Shown one piece after another: positions 7,216 through 15,953 of a stretch of DNA of 64,000 bases. How positions within the stretch are numbered: the first letter of the stretch is position 1; each line of letters begins with the position of its first letter. The notes below the pieces were generated by a model. That model made no database searches and was not told the origin of the DNA. It saw nothing but the letters and a program-made list of their open reading frames with translations. The position numbers and the translations under genes were made by a program. This DNA comes from Acidovorax sp. HDW3 (GTDB taxonomy: Bacteria > Pseudomonadota > Gammaproteobacteria > Burkholderiales > Burkholderiaceae_C), in NCBI RefSeq assembly GCF_011303755.1, contig NZ_CP049885.1, forward strand, positions 912,001-976,000. Reading direction: 5' to 3'.

Positions 7216-10200
7216 ATGCAGGAGCCTCCGTTGTCGTCTCGTCTCATCGCTTGGCCGTGGTTGCGTCGCGCCGTCTGGGTGCTGTTGGGGGTGTTGCTGC
7301 TGTGGCTGCTGGGCTGGTTGGCGCTGCCGCCGCTTTTGCGCAGCCAGGGTGAAAAATGGGCTGGCGTGGCCCTGGGGCGCACGGTGCATATTGGCCGTGT
7401 CGAGTTTGCCCCTTGGGCGCTGCAGCTGACGCTGCACGACGTTGCCGTTGCCAAGGCACAGGGTGAGGGTGCGCAGCTGACGGTGCAGCGGGTGTATGTG
7501 GACTTGGCGGCAAGTTCGGTGCTGCGCCTGGCGCCGGTGCTCGATGCGTTGGAGGTCGATCAGCCTGTGCTGCACCTGGAGCAAACCCGTCCTGGCCACT
7601 ATGACGTGGACGATATCCTGGCGCGCCTGGTCGCTGACGAGCCCGCGCCGCAGCCCACACCCCTGCCGCGCTTTGCGCTGTACAACGTCGTCGTGCGTGA
7701 CGGTACGGTCGATTTTGTCGATCACACGGTAGAGCGCACGCACGCGCTGCGCGATTTGCAGCTGCGCGTGCCGTTTCTGAGCAGCCTGGCGTCCAAGCGC
7801 GAGATCAAGGTCGAGCCCCGGCTGGCGTTCGAGCTCAACGGCAGCCGTTTTGACTCGTCGGCGCAGAGCACGCCGTTTCTCTCCAGCCATCAAACCCAGG
7901 CCCGTCTGCGCCTGGCCGATTTTGACTTGGCCCCCTACCTGGCCTACGTGCCGGCCTCGGTGCCGGTGCAGCTGCAAGCGGGCGTTCTGGATGTGGACTT
8001 GCAGCTGTCGTTCGAGCAGCAGGAGCAGGCCCACGTCAGCATCAGTGGCCAGGTGCAAGCGCGCGGTCTGCGCTTGGCCGATCGCCAGCAAAAACCCTTG
8101 TTGGCCGTCGATGCCATCCGCGTGCAACTCGCCGATGTGCAGCCACTGGCCCAGCGCGGTCATTTGTCAGCTATTGAAATAGAAGCGCCTAAGGCACAGG
8201 CAGTGCGCGCTCGCGATGGTTTGCTCAACTGGCAGCGGTTGGCCGACGGTGCCCCCACTGCGCCCTCCAGTGCTTCGCCACCTCCGTCCACGCCGGGTTG
8301 GCAGTGGCAAATCGATCGGGTGCGCTTGCACGGCGGCGAGGTCGATTGGCGCGACGAGGCCGTGGCCGCAGGCGCCCAGCTGGCGCTCAAGGCAGTGCAG
8401 CTCGATGCCAAGGCCATTGCCTGGCCGCTGCAGCAGCCGTTTGACTTTGCCGGCAGCGCCACCCTCGAAGGGGGGAAAATTGGTTTTCAGGGCCAGGCCA
8501 GCACGCGCATGGCAACGCTGGCCACGTCGATTCGCCAGCTGCCCCTGGCGGTGGGCGCACCTTATCTGGCGCAATACCTGCAGCCGCGCCTGGATGGGCG
8601 CCTGGATGCCGACCTGGGCCTGGCCTGGAACGACCCCGCCTGGGTGCTGCGCCTGGCGCACCTGTCACTGGCCAACGTCACCTTGCGCTGCACGCCCCCG
8701 GGCACCTGTGCGCAAGCTGGGGCGAAGAACAAGCCCCAGTGGCTCGCTGTGGCCGGGTTGCAGCTCGACGACCTGCGTGTCAATGGCCAGACGCAGCAGG
8801 TGCGCGTGGGGCGTCTGGCCCTGGCCCAGCCTGAGGTGCAACTCGAGCGCGATGCCCAGGGCCGCTGGATGTTCGAGCCCTGGCTGCGCCCGCAGCTGGC
8901 TGCAGCTCCGGCCCCGGCGGTGGCGGCTGCACCAGCACGCCCCTGGAGCTTGCAGCTCGCCCAGCTTGAAATCGACGAGGGCGCGGTGGCCTTGCGCGAC
9001 GCCCAGCCGCAGCAGGCGGTGGCGCTGCAGCTGTCGCAGCTGCGCCTGCGCGTGCAAGACCTGGCGCCGCTGACCCCGGGCGCTGCGCCGGCGCATCTGG
9101 AGCTGGCCGCGCGTGTCGATGCCGGGCGCCGCCAGGCCGGGCAGCTGCAATACAAGGGCAGCCTGGGGCTGGCGCCGCTGCGTAGCCAGGGCCAGTTGCT
9201 GGCGACGCAGCTGCCGCTGCATGTCCTGGAGCCTTATGTGGCGCAGGCGCTCAATGTGCGTGTGCTGCGCGCCGATGGCAGCTTCAAGGGCAGCGTCGAT
9301 GTGGCCGAACGCCCCCAGGGCCTGCAGGTCCATGTGCAAGGGGATGCCGCTATTGACGACCTGCGCCTGCGCTCGGCCCTGTTGACCCGTCCTGGTGCGG
9401 TGGCGGCCGACGACGATGAGGCGCCGCGCCGCCTGACGGCGCAAGACGATCTACTCAAGTGGAAATCGCTGGGCTTGCGTGGCCTGGATCTGGCCCTGGC
9501 GCCACAGCAGCCGTTACAGCTGCAGGTGCGCGAGACGGCGTTGAGCGACTTTTTCGCCCGCATCATCGTGCAAGAGGGCGGGCGCATCAATTTGCAGGAC
9601 GTGCTCAAGCAGCCGTCCGTACCTGCCGGCCCCGTCGCAGCCCCTGTGCCGGCTGCTGCGGCGCCCATCGTGCGCTTTGGCCCCATCACCCTGGCTGGGG
9701 GGCAGGTGCGTTTTACCGACCATTTCATCAAGCCCAATTACTCTGCCGACCTGAGCGAGCTGACCGGGCGCCTGGGCGCGTTTTCCTCGCAGCCGCCGGC
9801 GCCGGGCGAGCCGCCCCTTATGGCGGAGCTGGAGCTGCGCGGGCGTGCCGAAGGCACGGCGCAGCTCGAAATTACCGGCCGCCTGAACCCGCTGGCGCAG
9901 CCGCTGGCGCTCGACATCGTCGGCAAGATGCAGGGCCTGGAGCTGCCGCCGCTCTCGCCCTACAGCATCAAATACGCCGGCCACGGCATTGAGCGCGGCA
10001 AGCTCAGCATGGAAGTGTCGTACCAGATTCAGCCCGACGGTCAGCTCACCGCCAACAACAAGCTGGCGCTGCACCAGCTCAGTTTTGGCGATGCCGTCGA
10101 AGGCGCCCCCGCCAGCCTGCCGGTGCGCCTGGCGACGGCGCTGCTGGCCGACAGCAACGGCGTGATCGACCTGGATCTGCCTGTCAGCGGCTCGCTCAAT

Positions 10201-10872
10201 GATCCGCAGTTTCGCGTCAGTGCGGTCATTTTCAAGCTGTTGGGCAACATCATCATGAAGGCGGTGACGGCGCCGTTTGCCCTGCTTGCCAACGCTTTTG
10301 GTGGCGGTAGTGGCGGCGATGCCAGCAACGTGGCTTTTGCCCCCGGCAGTGCGCAGCTCGATGCAGCTGCGCGCGCCAACCTCGACAAAGTTGCCAAGGC
10401 ACTGCAAGAGCGCCCGGCCTTGACGCTGACCGTGGTGGGGCAGGCGCAGCTGGCAAGCGAGCGCGAGGGCTGGAAAAATGCGCAACTGCAGTCCATGCTG
10501 CTAGCGCAAAAACGCCGTGAGGCGCGCCGCAGCGGCCAAGACCCGCAGGCTGTGCAGGACGTCACGGCCGCTGAAACGCCCGCTTTGCTGCAAGCGCTGT
10601 ATCGCCGTGCCGACAACATTCCCAAGCCGCGCAACCTGTTGGGCTTGCCCAAAGAATTGCCCGTGGCCGAGGTGCAGGCACTGCTGCTGGCGGGTATCAG
10701 CCTGCCCGAGGACGCCATGCACGAGCTGGCCAGCGAGCGTGGCGTGGCCGTGCGCGACTACCTGACGGCGCATGGCGTACCTGGCACGCAGCTGTTTTTG
10801 GGGGCGGTTGATACCGCGCCGCAGCAGGACAAATGGACGCCGCACGCGCACCTGACCCTGGCCTTGCCGTAG
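7216..10872 (+). CDS. DUF748 / AsmA-like envelope protein
   Basis: A very large protein (1218 residues from ATG 7216). An alternative TTG start at 7231 has a better placed AGGAG ribosome site and would remove only five residues. A single N-terminal membrane segment (VWVLLGVLLLWLLGWLALPPLL) is followed by a long beta-rich region with repeated DUF748/AsmA-type segments (DFVDHTVERTH, VRFTDHFIKPNY). Near residue 1030 an OmpA-like stretch (APGSAQLDAAARANLDKVAKAL) begins. The family is anchored in the inner membrane and spans the periplasm; AsmA-like members are implicated in lipid transport or outer-membrane homeostasis. The specific role here is unknown. An in-frame piece of the dispersed repeat lies at about 8167-8200. 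Confidence 0.85.
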   Translation: MQEPPLSSRLIAWPWLRRAVWVLLGVLLLWLLGWLALPPLLRSQGEKWAGVALGRTVHIGRVEFAPWALQLTLHDVAVAKAQGEGAQLTVQRVYVDLAASSVLRLAPVLDALEVDQPVLHLEQTRPGHYDVDDILARLVADEPAPQPTPLPRFALYNVVVRDGTVDFVDHTVERTHALRDLQLRVPFLSSLASKREIKVEPRLAFELNGSRFDSSAQSTPFLSSHQTQARLRLADFDLAPYLAYVPASVPVQLQAGVLDVDLQLSFEQQEQAHVSISGQVQARGLRLADRQQKPLLAVDAIRVQLADVQPLAQRGHLSAIEIEAPKAQAVRARDGLLNWQRLADGAPTAPSSASPPPSTPGWQWQIDRVRLHGGEVDWRDEAVAAGAQLALKAVQLDAKAIAWPLQQPFDFAGSATLEGGKIGFQGQASTRMATLATSIRQLPLAVGAPYLAQYLQPRLDGRLDADLGLAWNDPAWVLRLAHLSLANVTLRCTPPGTCAQAGAKNKPQWLAVAGLQLDDLRVNGQTQQVRVGRLALAQPEVQLERDAQGRWMFEPWLRPQLAAAPAPAVAAAPARPWSLQLAQLEIDEGAVALRDAQPQQAVALQLSQLRLRVQDLAPLTPGAAPAHLELAARVDAGRRQAGQLQYKGSLGLAPLRSQGQLLATQLPLHVLEPYVAQALNVRVLRADGSFKGSVDVAERPQGLQVHVQGDAAIDDLRLRSALLTRPGAVAADDDEAPRRLTAQDDLLKWKSLGLRGLDLALAPQQPLQLQVRETALSDFFARIIVQEGGRINLQDVLKQPSVPAGPVAAPVPAAAAPIVRFGPITLAGGQVRFTDHFIKPNYSADLSELTGRLGAFSSQPPAPGEPPLMAELELRGRAEGTAQLEITGRLNPLAQPLALDIVGKMQGLELPPLSPYSIKYAGHGIERGKLSMEVSYQIQPDGQLTANNKLALHQLSFGDAVEGAPASLPVRLATALLADSNGVIDLDLPVSGSLNDPQFRVSAVIFKLLGNIIMKAVTAPFALLANAFGGGSGGDASNVAFAPGSAQLDAAARANLDKVAKALQERPALTLTVVGQAQLASEREGWKNAQLQSMLLAQKRREARRSGQDPQAVQDVTAAETPALLQALYRRADNIPKPRNLLGLPKELPVAEVQALLLAGISLPEDAMHELASERGVAVRDYLTAHGVPGTQLFLGAVDTAPQQDKWTPHAHLTLALP
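8167..8200 (+). repeat. in-frame fragment of dispersed repeat inside DUF748 gene
   Basis: CAGCTATTGAAATAGAAGCG followed by CCTAAGGC resembles the CAGCTATCAAA-type end of the dispersed repeat. It reads in frame as about residues 317-328 (SAIEIEAPKAQA). The local AT content is higher than in the flanking codons. This match is weaker than the copies in tex, lpxB and the DUF349 gene. Confidence 0.5.
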
Positions 10873-11024
10873 GGGCGTTTGGGCCGGGCGCCAAATCCCG
10901 GCGAAAATAAGCGTTTTGCTCCAGCCCGAAGGGCAGGCAGGTTTTTCTGCTCCGGTGCACGCAGGGCGTGGCCGGGACGGCTCTCTTTTCTTTCGCCATG
11001 TTTCCTTTTACCTCTCGTTCCACC

Positions 11025-13652
11025 ATGTCCGATGCACCTGAAGTGATCCCGGCCCCGGCCAAGACCGCTGACGCCCATCCCCTCGATGCGCTCACCGGCG
11101 GCGCTTTTTCTGCCGCCACCTCTGGCGAGCGCGCTGCCCGCGTGCGCGACTGGTTGGCCGGCAACCCCGCGCCCGAGCAGCTGCAAGAGGTGTTCAAGGA
11201 ACTGAGCGTGCGCGACAAGGGCGCAGCCCGCGCCATTCGCGAGCGCATCGACGAGCTCAAGCGCGCCAAGAACCAGGAAGCCATCGCCGCCGAATGGGCC
11301 GAGAAGGCGCAGACGCTGCTGGCGAGCGCGCGCCTGAACATTGCCGACGCCATGGCCTGGCAGCGCGATGCCGCCAAGGCCGGTGCGCCGCTGTCGCGCG
11401 AGCCGCTGTCGGCCTTCAAGGTGCAGCTGGCCGAACGCATCAAGGTGATCGAAGACCTGCAGCACCGCGTGCAGGTGCAGCGCGAAGCCGCCGTGCTGCT
11501 GGCGCAGCGCATCGAAGTGCTCTCGACCAAGCCCTGGGCCGACGCCCAGGCGGCGCTGGAGCTGCTGCGCGTGGACGTCAGCCGCTGGCAGGAGCAGGCC
11601 CAGGCACTGATGGACGACGCCAGCTGGGCCAGCGTGGAGGCGCGCTTCCCGCCCCTGCTCGACGCCTCGCGCGGCCAGCTGCAGGTGGTCTGGGACGCCT
11701 TTGCCGCAGCCCTGGAGCAAACCGTGGCCGCTGCCGCCGACGCGAACGCCCCGCTGCCCCCCGTGCCGGTGTGGGCCGATGAGCTGCGCGCTGCCCGTGG
11801 CCTGCCCACCGAAGCCGAAACCGTGGTCGCTGCTGCCGCCGCCAAGCAGCCCAAGCCCAAGACCGACCCCGCTATCGTCGAAAAAGCCCAGCAGGCCGTG
11901 CGTGAGGTGCTCTCAAAATTAGAGCAAGAGACCGCCGAAGGCCACGGCAAAGCCAGCGCGGGCGCGGCCACGGCGCTGCGTGCCGTGCTCAAGACCCAGG
12001 GCCGTCACATCGACGCCGCCCTGGAGCAGCAGGTGCACCAGGCGCTGGTGGCCGCCGGTGAACTGCAGGGCTGGCAGCGCTGGAGCGCCGACCAGGTGCG
12101 CGAAGAGCTGGTCGCCAAGGCCGAAGCCCTGCTGGCGCGCCCCGAGGGCCAGGCCCTGGGCGGACGCAAGATGCAAGAGAGCCTGCGCCAGCTGCGCGAG
12201 CAGTGGAAGCAGGCCGACCAGGGCGGCCCGGCCAACCATGGCCTGTGGCGCAAGTTTGACGAAGCCTGCAACGCCGCGCACAAGGTGGTTGAAGGCTGGC
12301 TCGACAAGGTGCGCGCCGAGAGCGCCGAGCACAAGGCCAAGCGCCTGGCCTTGATCGAGGAAGTGAAAACCTGGGCCGCCGCGCACGCTGCCAGCAGCGA
12401 CTGGAAGGGCATCAACCGCGCGCTGCACCAGTTCTCTGAGCGCTGGCGCGATGGGGGTCATGTCGGCGAGAAGCTCTTTGCCGAGCTGCAGCCGCTGTGG
12501 AAGCAGGCCATCGCCCTGGCCGCCGCACCGCTCGAAGCCGCGCAAAAAGCCAGCCTGGCCCAGCGCCAGGCCATGATCGAAGAAGCCACCGCCCTGGGTG
12601 CAGGCGCACAGCTGCGCATCGACGCCATCAAGGCCCTGCAGCAGCGCTGGCAGGCCGAGGCACAGAGCGTGCCGCTCGATCGCAAGCAGGAACAAAAGCT
12701 CTGGGACGCCTTCCGCAAACCCATTGACGAAGCCTTCAACCGCAAGGGCGCCGAACGTGAGCGCGCAGCCGGCGAGATGAGCGCGCGCGACCGCGTGGTG
12801 CTCGACGCCTCCAAAGCCCTGGAGGCGGCCAACGCCAGCGGCGATGCGCAGCAAATCCGCAGCGCCATGCAGGCCCTGGAAGCGGCCCTGCAGCAGCGTG
12901 CTGAGGCGGAGAAATCTGAACAAAATCAGGCTCCAGCCCAAGAGGAGCAAGCGCTAACAGCTACAGAAAGTGAAGCGCCCGCTACTGCCAAAGCTGCCCC
13001 CGTGCGCCCGCTGCGCGCCGTGCGCGGCGATGATCGCCCGGGAATGCAGCGTGACGCGGCTGCCGCGCCGCGCCGCGATGCCCGCCCGGGCCGCCCCGAA
13101 GGGCGTGGGGAGGGCCGTGGCGATGGTCGCGGGGATGGTCGTTTCGAGCGCGGCAGCCGCTTTGGCGAGCGCAGCCCCCGCGAGGAGCGCGGCCCGCGCC
13201 TGGGCGACGCGGCCTTCCGTGCCCAGCGCGACGCCATGGACCACGCTCAGCTGGCGCTGAAAAAACTCGCCGCCCAGGCCCATGGCGAAGCGCTGACGCA
13301 GCTGCTGACGGCTTGGGAGCAGCGCGACGCTGCCCAGTTGCCCAGTGGCCAGGAGCTCGGCGGCCGCGTCACCACGCCGGTGCGCAGCAGCTGGGTACAA
13401 GCGCTGTCGGCGGCGCCAGCGGGTGATGCGGGCGAAGCCCTGCTGCGCCTGGAGATGGCTGCCGATGTGCCCACGCCCGCTGAGCAGCTGAACGCCCGCC
13501 GCGCGCTGCAGCTGCAAATGCTCACGCGCCGCAACGACCCGGCGCCGGCACAAACCTGGGGCCAGGATGCCGCCCGCGTGCTGGGCGCCGCTAGCGATGC
13601 TGCCAGCGCCCGCCGCCTGCAAAGCGCACTCAAGGCGCTGCTGCGCAAGTAA
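11025..13652 (+). CDS. DUF349 domain protein, cytoplasmic, RG-rich
   Basis: An 875-residue, highly helical protein starting MSDAPEVIPAPA; upstream in-frame starts at 10998 and 10968 are less likely. It carries several DUF349 repeats, short helical modules of about 75 residues with conserved Trp and Arg (for example LREQWKQADQG, LWRKFDEACN, ALQQRWQAEAQ, LWDAFRKPID). Near residues 685-730 is an Arg/Gly/Asp-rich low-complexity stretch (GRGEGRGDGRGDGRFERGSR). A globular C-terminal helical region follows. DUF349 proteins have no established reaction. The RG tract suggests RNA or protein binding, which is inference. Two pieces of the dispersed repeat read through in frame (about residues 295-302 and 632-649). 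A strong terminator follows. Confidence 0.82.
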   Translation: MSDAPEVIPAPAKTADAHPLDALTGGAFSAATSGERAARVRDWLAGNPAPEQLQEVFKELSVRDKGAARAIRERIDELKRAKNQEAIAAEWAEKAQTLLASARLNIADAMAWQRDAAKAGAPLSREPLSAFKVQLAERIKVIEDLQHRVQVQREAAVLLAQRIEVLSTKPWADAQAALELLRVDVSRWQEQAQALMDDASWASVEARFPPLLDASRGQLQVVWDAFAAALEQTVAAAADANAPLPPVPVWADELRAARGLPTEAETVVAAAAAKQPKPKTDPAIVEKAQQAVREVLSKLEQETAEGHGKASAGAATALRAVLKTQGRHIDAALEQQVHQALVAAGELQGWQRWSADQVREELVAKAEALLARPEGQALGGRKMQESLRQLREQWKQADQGGPANHGLWRKFDEACNAAHKVVEGWLDKVRAESAEHKAKRLALIEEVKTWAAAHAASSDWKGINRALHQFSERWRDGGHVGEKLFAELQPLWKQAIALAAAPLEAAQKASLAQRQAMIEEATALGAGAQLRIDAIKALQQRWQAEAQSVPLDRKQEQKLWDAFRKPIDEAFNRKGAERERAAGEMSARDRVVLDASKALEAANASGDAQQIRSAMQALEAALQQRAEAEKSEQNQAPAQEEQALTATESEAPATAKAAPVRPLRAVRGDDRPGMQRDAAAAPRRDARPGRPEGRGEGRGDGRGDGRFERGSRFGERSPREERGPRLGDAAFRAQRDAMDHAQLALKKLAAQAHGEALTQLLTAWEQRDAAQLPSGQELGGRVTTPVRSSWVQALSAAPAGDAGEALLRLEMAADVPTPAEQLNARRALQLQMLTRRNDPAPAQTWGQDAARVLGAASDAASARRLQSALKALLRK
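11908..11930 (+). repeat. short palindromic repeat piece inside DUF349 gene
   Basis: TGCTCTCAAAATTAGAGCAAGAG, a small inverted repeat (GCTCT...AGAGC) with an AT core, unlike the GC-rich flanks. A closely similar string, TGCTCTCATTTTTAGAGC, occurs inside folP at 48436-48453. In frame here it reads VLSKLEQE. Confidence 0.5.
12921..12970 (+). repeat. dispersed repeat copy in frame inside DUF349 gene
   Basis: AAAATCAGGCTCCAGCCC, then GAGCAAGCGCTAACAGCTACAGAAA. It lines up with the intergenic consensus seen at 57511-57565 (AAAATCAGGCCCTAGCGC ... AAGCGCTAGCAGCTATCAAA). It is translated in frame as QNQAPAQEEQALTATES (about residues 632-649) in a linker between helical modules, using codons (CTA, ACA) that are rare nearby. 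Confidence 0.8.
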
Positions 13653-13662
13653 GTCCGCCAGC

Positions 13663-13700
13663 AAAAAAGGCTGCCACAGGAATGTGGCAGCCTTTTTTTT
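13663..13700 (+). terminator. rho-independent terminator after DUF349 gene
   Basis: Perfect stem AAAAGGCTGCCACA with TGTGGCAGCC around GGAA, followed by eight T residues (13692-13700 region). It lies 11 bases after the DUF349 stop and is symmetric enough to work from both sides. Confidence 0.9.
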
Positions 13701-13728
13701 GCGTGCACCCTCAGGCGGGCAAAACAAA

Positions 13729-13754
13729 AAGGCCGTTGCTTGCGCAACGGCCTT
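13729..13754 (-). terminator. terminator of the tRNA-Leu transcript
   Basis: On the minus strand AAGGCCGTTGC pairs with GCAACGGCCTT around a 4-base loop and is followed by TTTTTGTTTT. It lies 8 bases downstream of the CCA end of the first tRNA-Leu. Confidence 0.85.
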
Positions 13755-13761
13755 CGATGTT

Positions 13762-13846
<85 letters not shown>

Positions 13847-13863
13847 TTTCAGGAAAGACTCGA

Positions 13864-13892
13864 ATTATACGGTCTTTTTAGTTGCTTCAATA
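13864..13892 (-). promoter_or_regulatory. promoter of tRNA-Leu copy 1
   Basis: On the minus strand a perfect TATAAT (13869-13864) lies 17 bases upstream of the mature tRNA 5' end (13846). A weak -35 (TTGAAG or TATTGA, about 13885-13892) precedes it. The leader TCGAGTCTTTCCTGAAA closely resembles that of copy 2. Confidence 0.65.
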
Positions 13893-14019
13893 AAAATAAC
13901 GAACTTTTTGCAAAATCCGTTCTCAGTCTTGAAGACTTGCACAAGAAACCGCTGATCGTACAGCAGCTGCTTGTGTTTTCCGCATTTGACGTCAAACCAT
14001 CACAGCTTGTCGTTAAACT

Positions 14020-14104
<85 letters not shown>

Positions 14105-14151
14105 ATTTCAGGAGGGTAGGGACAGTTCATTACTGAACCATCCCCCCCTAA

Positions 14152-14185
14152 GAACCGGACTTGCGACTTTCACCGCATCCGGCTC
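14152..14185 (-). ncRNA. group II intron domain V
   Basis: A 34-nt hairpin read on the minus strand from GAGCCGGATG to TCCGGTTC, with the GAAA-type terminal loop and the CGC bulge region of the catalytic core. It is followed directly by the domain VI stem (GTTCA/TGAAC). This is the ribozyme active site, and its intactness argues the intron can splice. Confidence 0.9.
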
Positions 14186-14211
14186 AAGCACAACACTATC
14201 CGTATTGTGCG

Positions 14212-14226
14212 AAGACTCAGATTGTA
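14212..14226 (-). repeat. 15-nt copy of the intron's 5' exon inside the intron
   Basis: TACAATCTGAGTCTT (minus strand) lies directly after the RT gene. It is identical to the sequence at 16990-16976 in the 5' exon, which includes IBS2 and most of IBS1. A 9-bp hairpin (GCACAATAC/GTGTTGTGC) follows here. Confidence 0.85.
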
Positions 14227-14228
14227 CC

Positions 14229-15953
14229 CTAAGTTTTCGCCTTCTTCGGAATCGAAGCCCCATGTGGGGCCGGTTTCGCTACCGTCAGACCCAAGGCATG
14301 CAGTCTGATGTGGCAGACCGGGTGCAGTAGTACCCGGTTGTAGAGAGCATCCGACCCGCCATCCACTTTGCGAACAATGTGGTGGTCGTGCCATCCGCTC
14401 TCGTAGTCCAAGGGCTGTGCGCAAAGTGCACACTGCCCCGCCTGGGACACATACAGCATGGTTGTTTCGGCCCTGTACGCGATGCTTCGCAGCATGCGCT
14501 TCGTCCTCAATTTCTCGCCGTACGCTTCCCACGATGGATCGAAGGGGTTGTAGTCAGCCTTGATCTTCTCGTGCCTCACGATCTCTGTATCCGCGAGCTT
14601 CAACAGCTTTTTCGTGAATGGACCTTCTGCCGTCTTGACGGTTGCAGCGAACTCATTCCTCTCGTTGATGCGCTGCCAGTAACGGTTCGCACACCACTTC
14701 GGGGACTTGTTTGGATGGCGCCGTCTCGCCCAGCGGACAAGCCGCCAGTAGATCAAGTTGTCCATCTTGTTGAAGGTTTCTTTTGCCACCACCGGATGGT
14801 GGTACTGCGCCCATCCCCGAAGGATAGGGTTCAGTTTGGCGATGAGATCCTCCTGTTTCACCATCGCATGTGTCTTTACGATCTCCCTGACCTTGCTGTA
14901 GAGCGCTTGCGCGTTCTTCTTGCTTGGCTTGATGAGTAGTTTTCCCGCGTACTTGCGGAAATTCCACCCCAGAAAGTTGAAGCCGTCATCAATGTGGGCG
15001 ACCCTTGTCTTTTCCGGCGACAGTTGCAACCCTCGTTGTGCGAGGAATGCTTCGACCCACGGCCTGACTTCTGTCTCCAGCAACTCCGCGGAGTCGCCGG
15101 TGATGACGAAATCGTCTGCGTACCGGATTACATTGACTTTCAGCTTCAAGGCGCGAGACCTGAACCGCGCTTTGAGGTGCGCGGCCAAGCCGGATTCGAG
15201 CCCGTTCAGACACATGTTCGCCAATGTTGGCGAAATGATGCCGCCTTGCGGCGTTCCTTCGTCAGTCGGCGAGAAGTGACCCTGGTGGATCACCCCGGCT
15301 TTCAGCCACTTGCGCAGGATTGCCTTGTCCGTGGGGACGTGGCGCACCAGCCAGTCGTGGTTGATGTGGTCGAAACAGCCTCGGATGTCCGCCTCCAGCA
15401 CCCATGGGGCCGAAGCCTTTTTGGATGTGCAGACGAATATCTGGCCCATGGCATCGGCCGTGGAGCGATTTCTCCTGAACCCATAGGAGTTCGGGTCGCT
15501 CGTACTTTCCGCCACGGGCTCTAGTCCTAGCAGGTGAAGTGCCTGCATGGCCCGGTCGAACATGGTTGGAATGCCCAGTGGGCGCTCCTTCCCGTTCGAT
15601 TTTGGGATGTAGACCCGCCGCAAGGGCAGGGGCCTATACCCTCGTTGCTGTTTCAACAAACCGATTGCCGCCCATTTCAGGAGCGGAGTATCCCAAAGTT
15701 GGCGATCGACCCCTGCCGTTCGCTTGCCTTGGTTTTCGGTCACCCGCCTTACCGCCAGAGCTCTGGCAGAGTGCGAGTGGATCAAGGATCGTTGGAGGGC
15801 TTTCACCCGCCGCCAATCCTGTTCTTGCGTCGCCTTCGCGATCTTTTGCTGCATCGTTCGCACAAACCTTTCAACTCGCTGCCAGTCAATGGCGTGCCAG
15901 TCGGCGGGTTCGCGTGAGGATGCAGGCTCGCTGTTGCCAGCAAGTTTTCTCAT
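14229..15953 (-). CDS. ltrA: group II intron reverse transcriptase / maturase with HNH endonuclease
   Basis: A 574-residue intron-encoded protein. RT blocks run in order: [15 protein letters not shown] (about 116-130), [10 protein letters not shown] (about 156-165), [27 protein letters not shown] (about 233-246), catalytic YADD at 278-281 and LSPEKT. A maturase (X) domain follows (about 370-460). A C-terminal HNH nuclease has CALC, WHDHHIV, GG, LLHPVCH (about 505-555). It promotes splicing and mobility by target-primed reverse transcription. All catalytic motifs are present and there is no frameshift. The start has a GAGGAAAG ribosome site. The stop is followed by a copy of the 5' exon sequence. 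Confidence 0.95.
   Translation of the reverse strand: MRKLAGNSEPASSREPADWHAIDWQRVERFVRTMQQKIAKATQEQDWRRVKALQRSLIHSHSARALAVRRVTENQGKRTAGVDRQLWDTPLLKWAAIGLLKQQRGYRPLPLRRVYIPKSNGKERPLGIPTMFDRAMQALHLLGLEPVAESTSDPNSYGFRRNRSTADAMGQIFVCTSKKASAPWVLEADIRGCFDHINHDWLVRHVPTDKAILRKWLKAGVIHQGHFSPTDEGTPQGGIISPTLANMCLNGLESGLAAHLKARFRSRALKLKVNVIRYADDFVITGDSAELLETEVRPWVEAFLAQRGLQLSPEKTRVAHIDDGFNFLGWNFRKYAGKLLIKPSKKNAQALYSKVREIVKTHAMVKQEDLIAKLNPILRGWAQYHHPVVAKETFNKMDNLIYWRLVRWARRRHPNKSPKWCANRYWQRINERNEFAATVKTAEGPFTKKLLKLADTEIVRHEKIKADYNPFDPSWEAYGEKLRTKRMLRSIAYRAETTMLYVSQAGQCALCAQPLDYESGWHDHHIVRKVDGGSDALYNRVLLHPVCHIRLHALGLTVAKPAPHGASIPKKAKT

Noticed and set aside
6840-7352. Small plus-strand open frame in the intergenic region
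   Set aside because: No ribosome site or recognisable fold, and it overlaps both the structured RNA and the start of the DUF748 gene.
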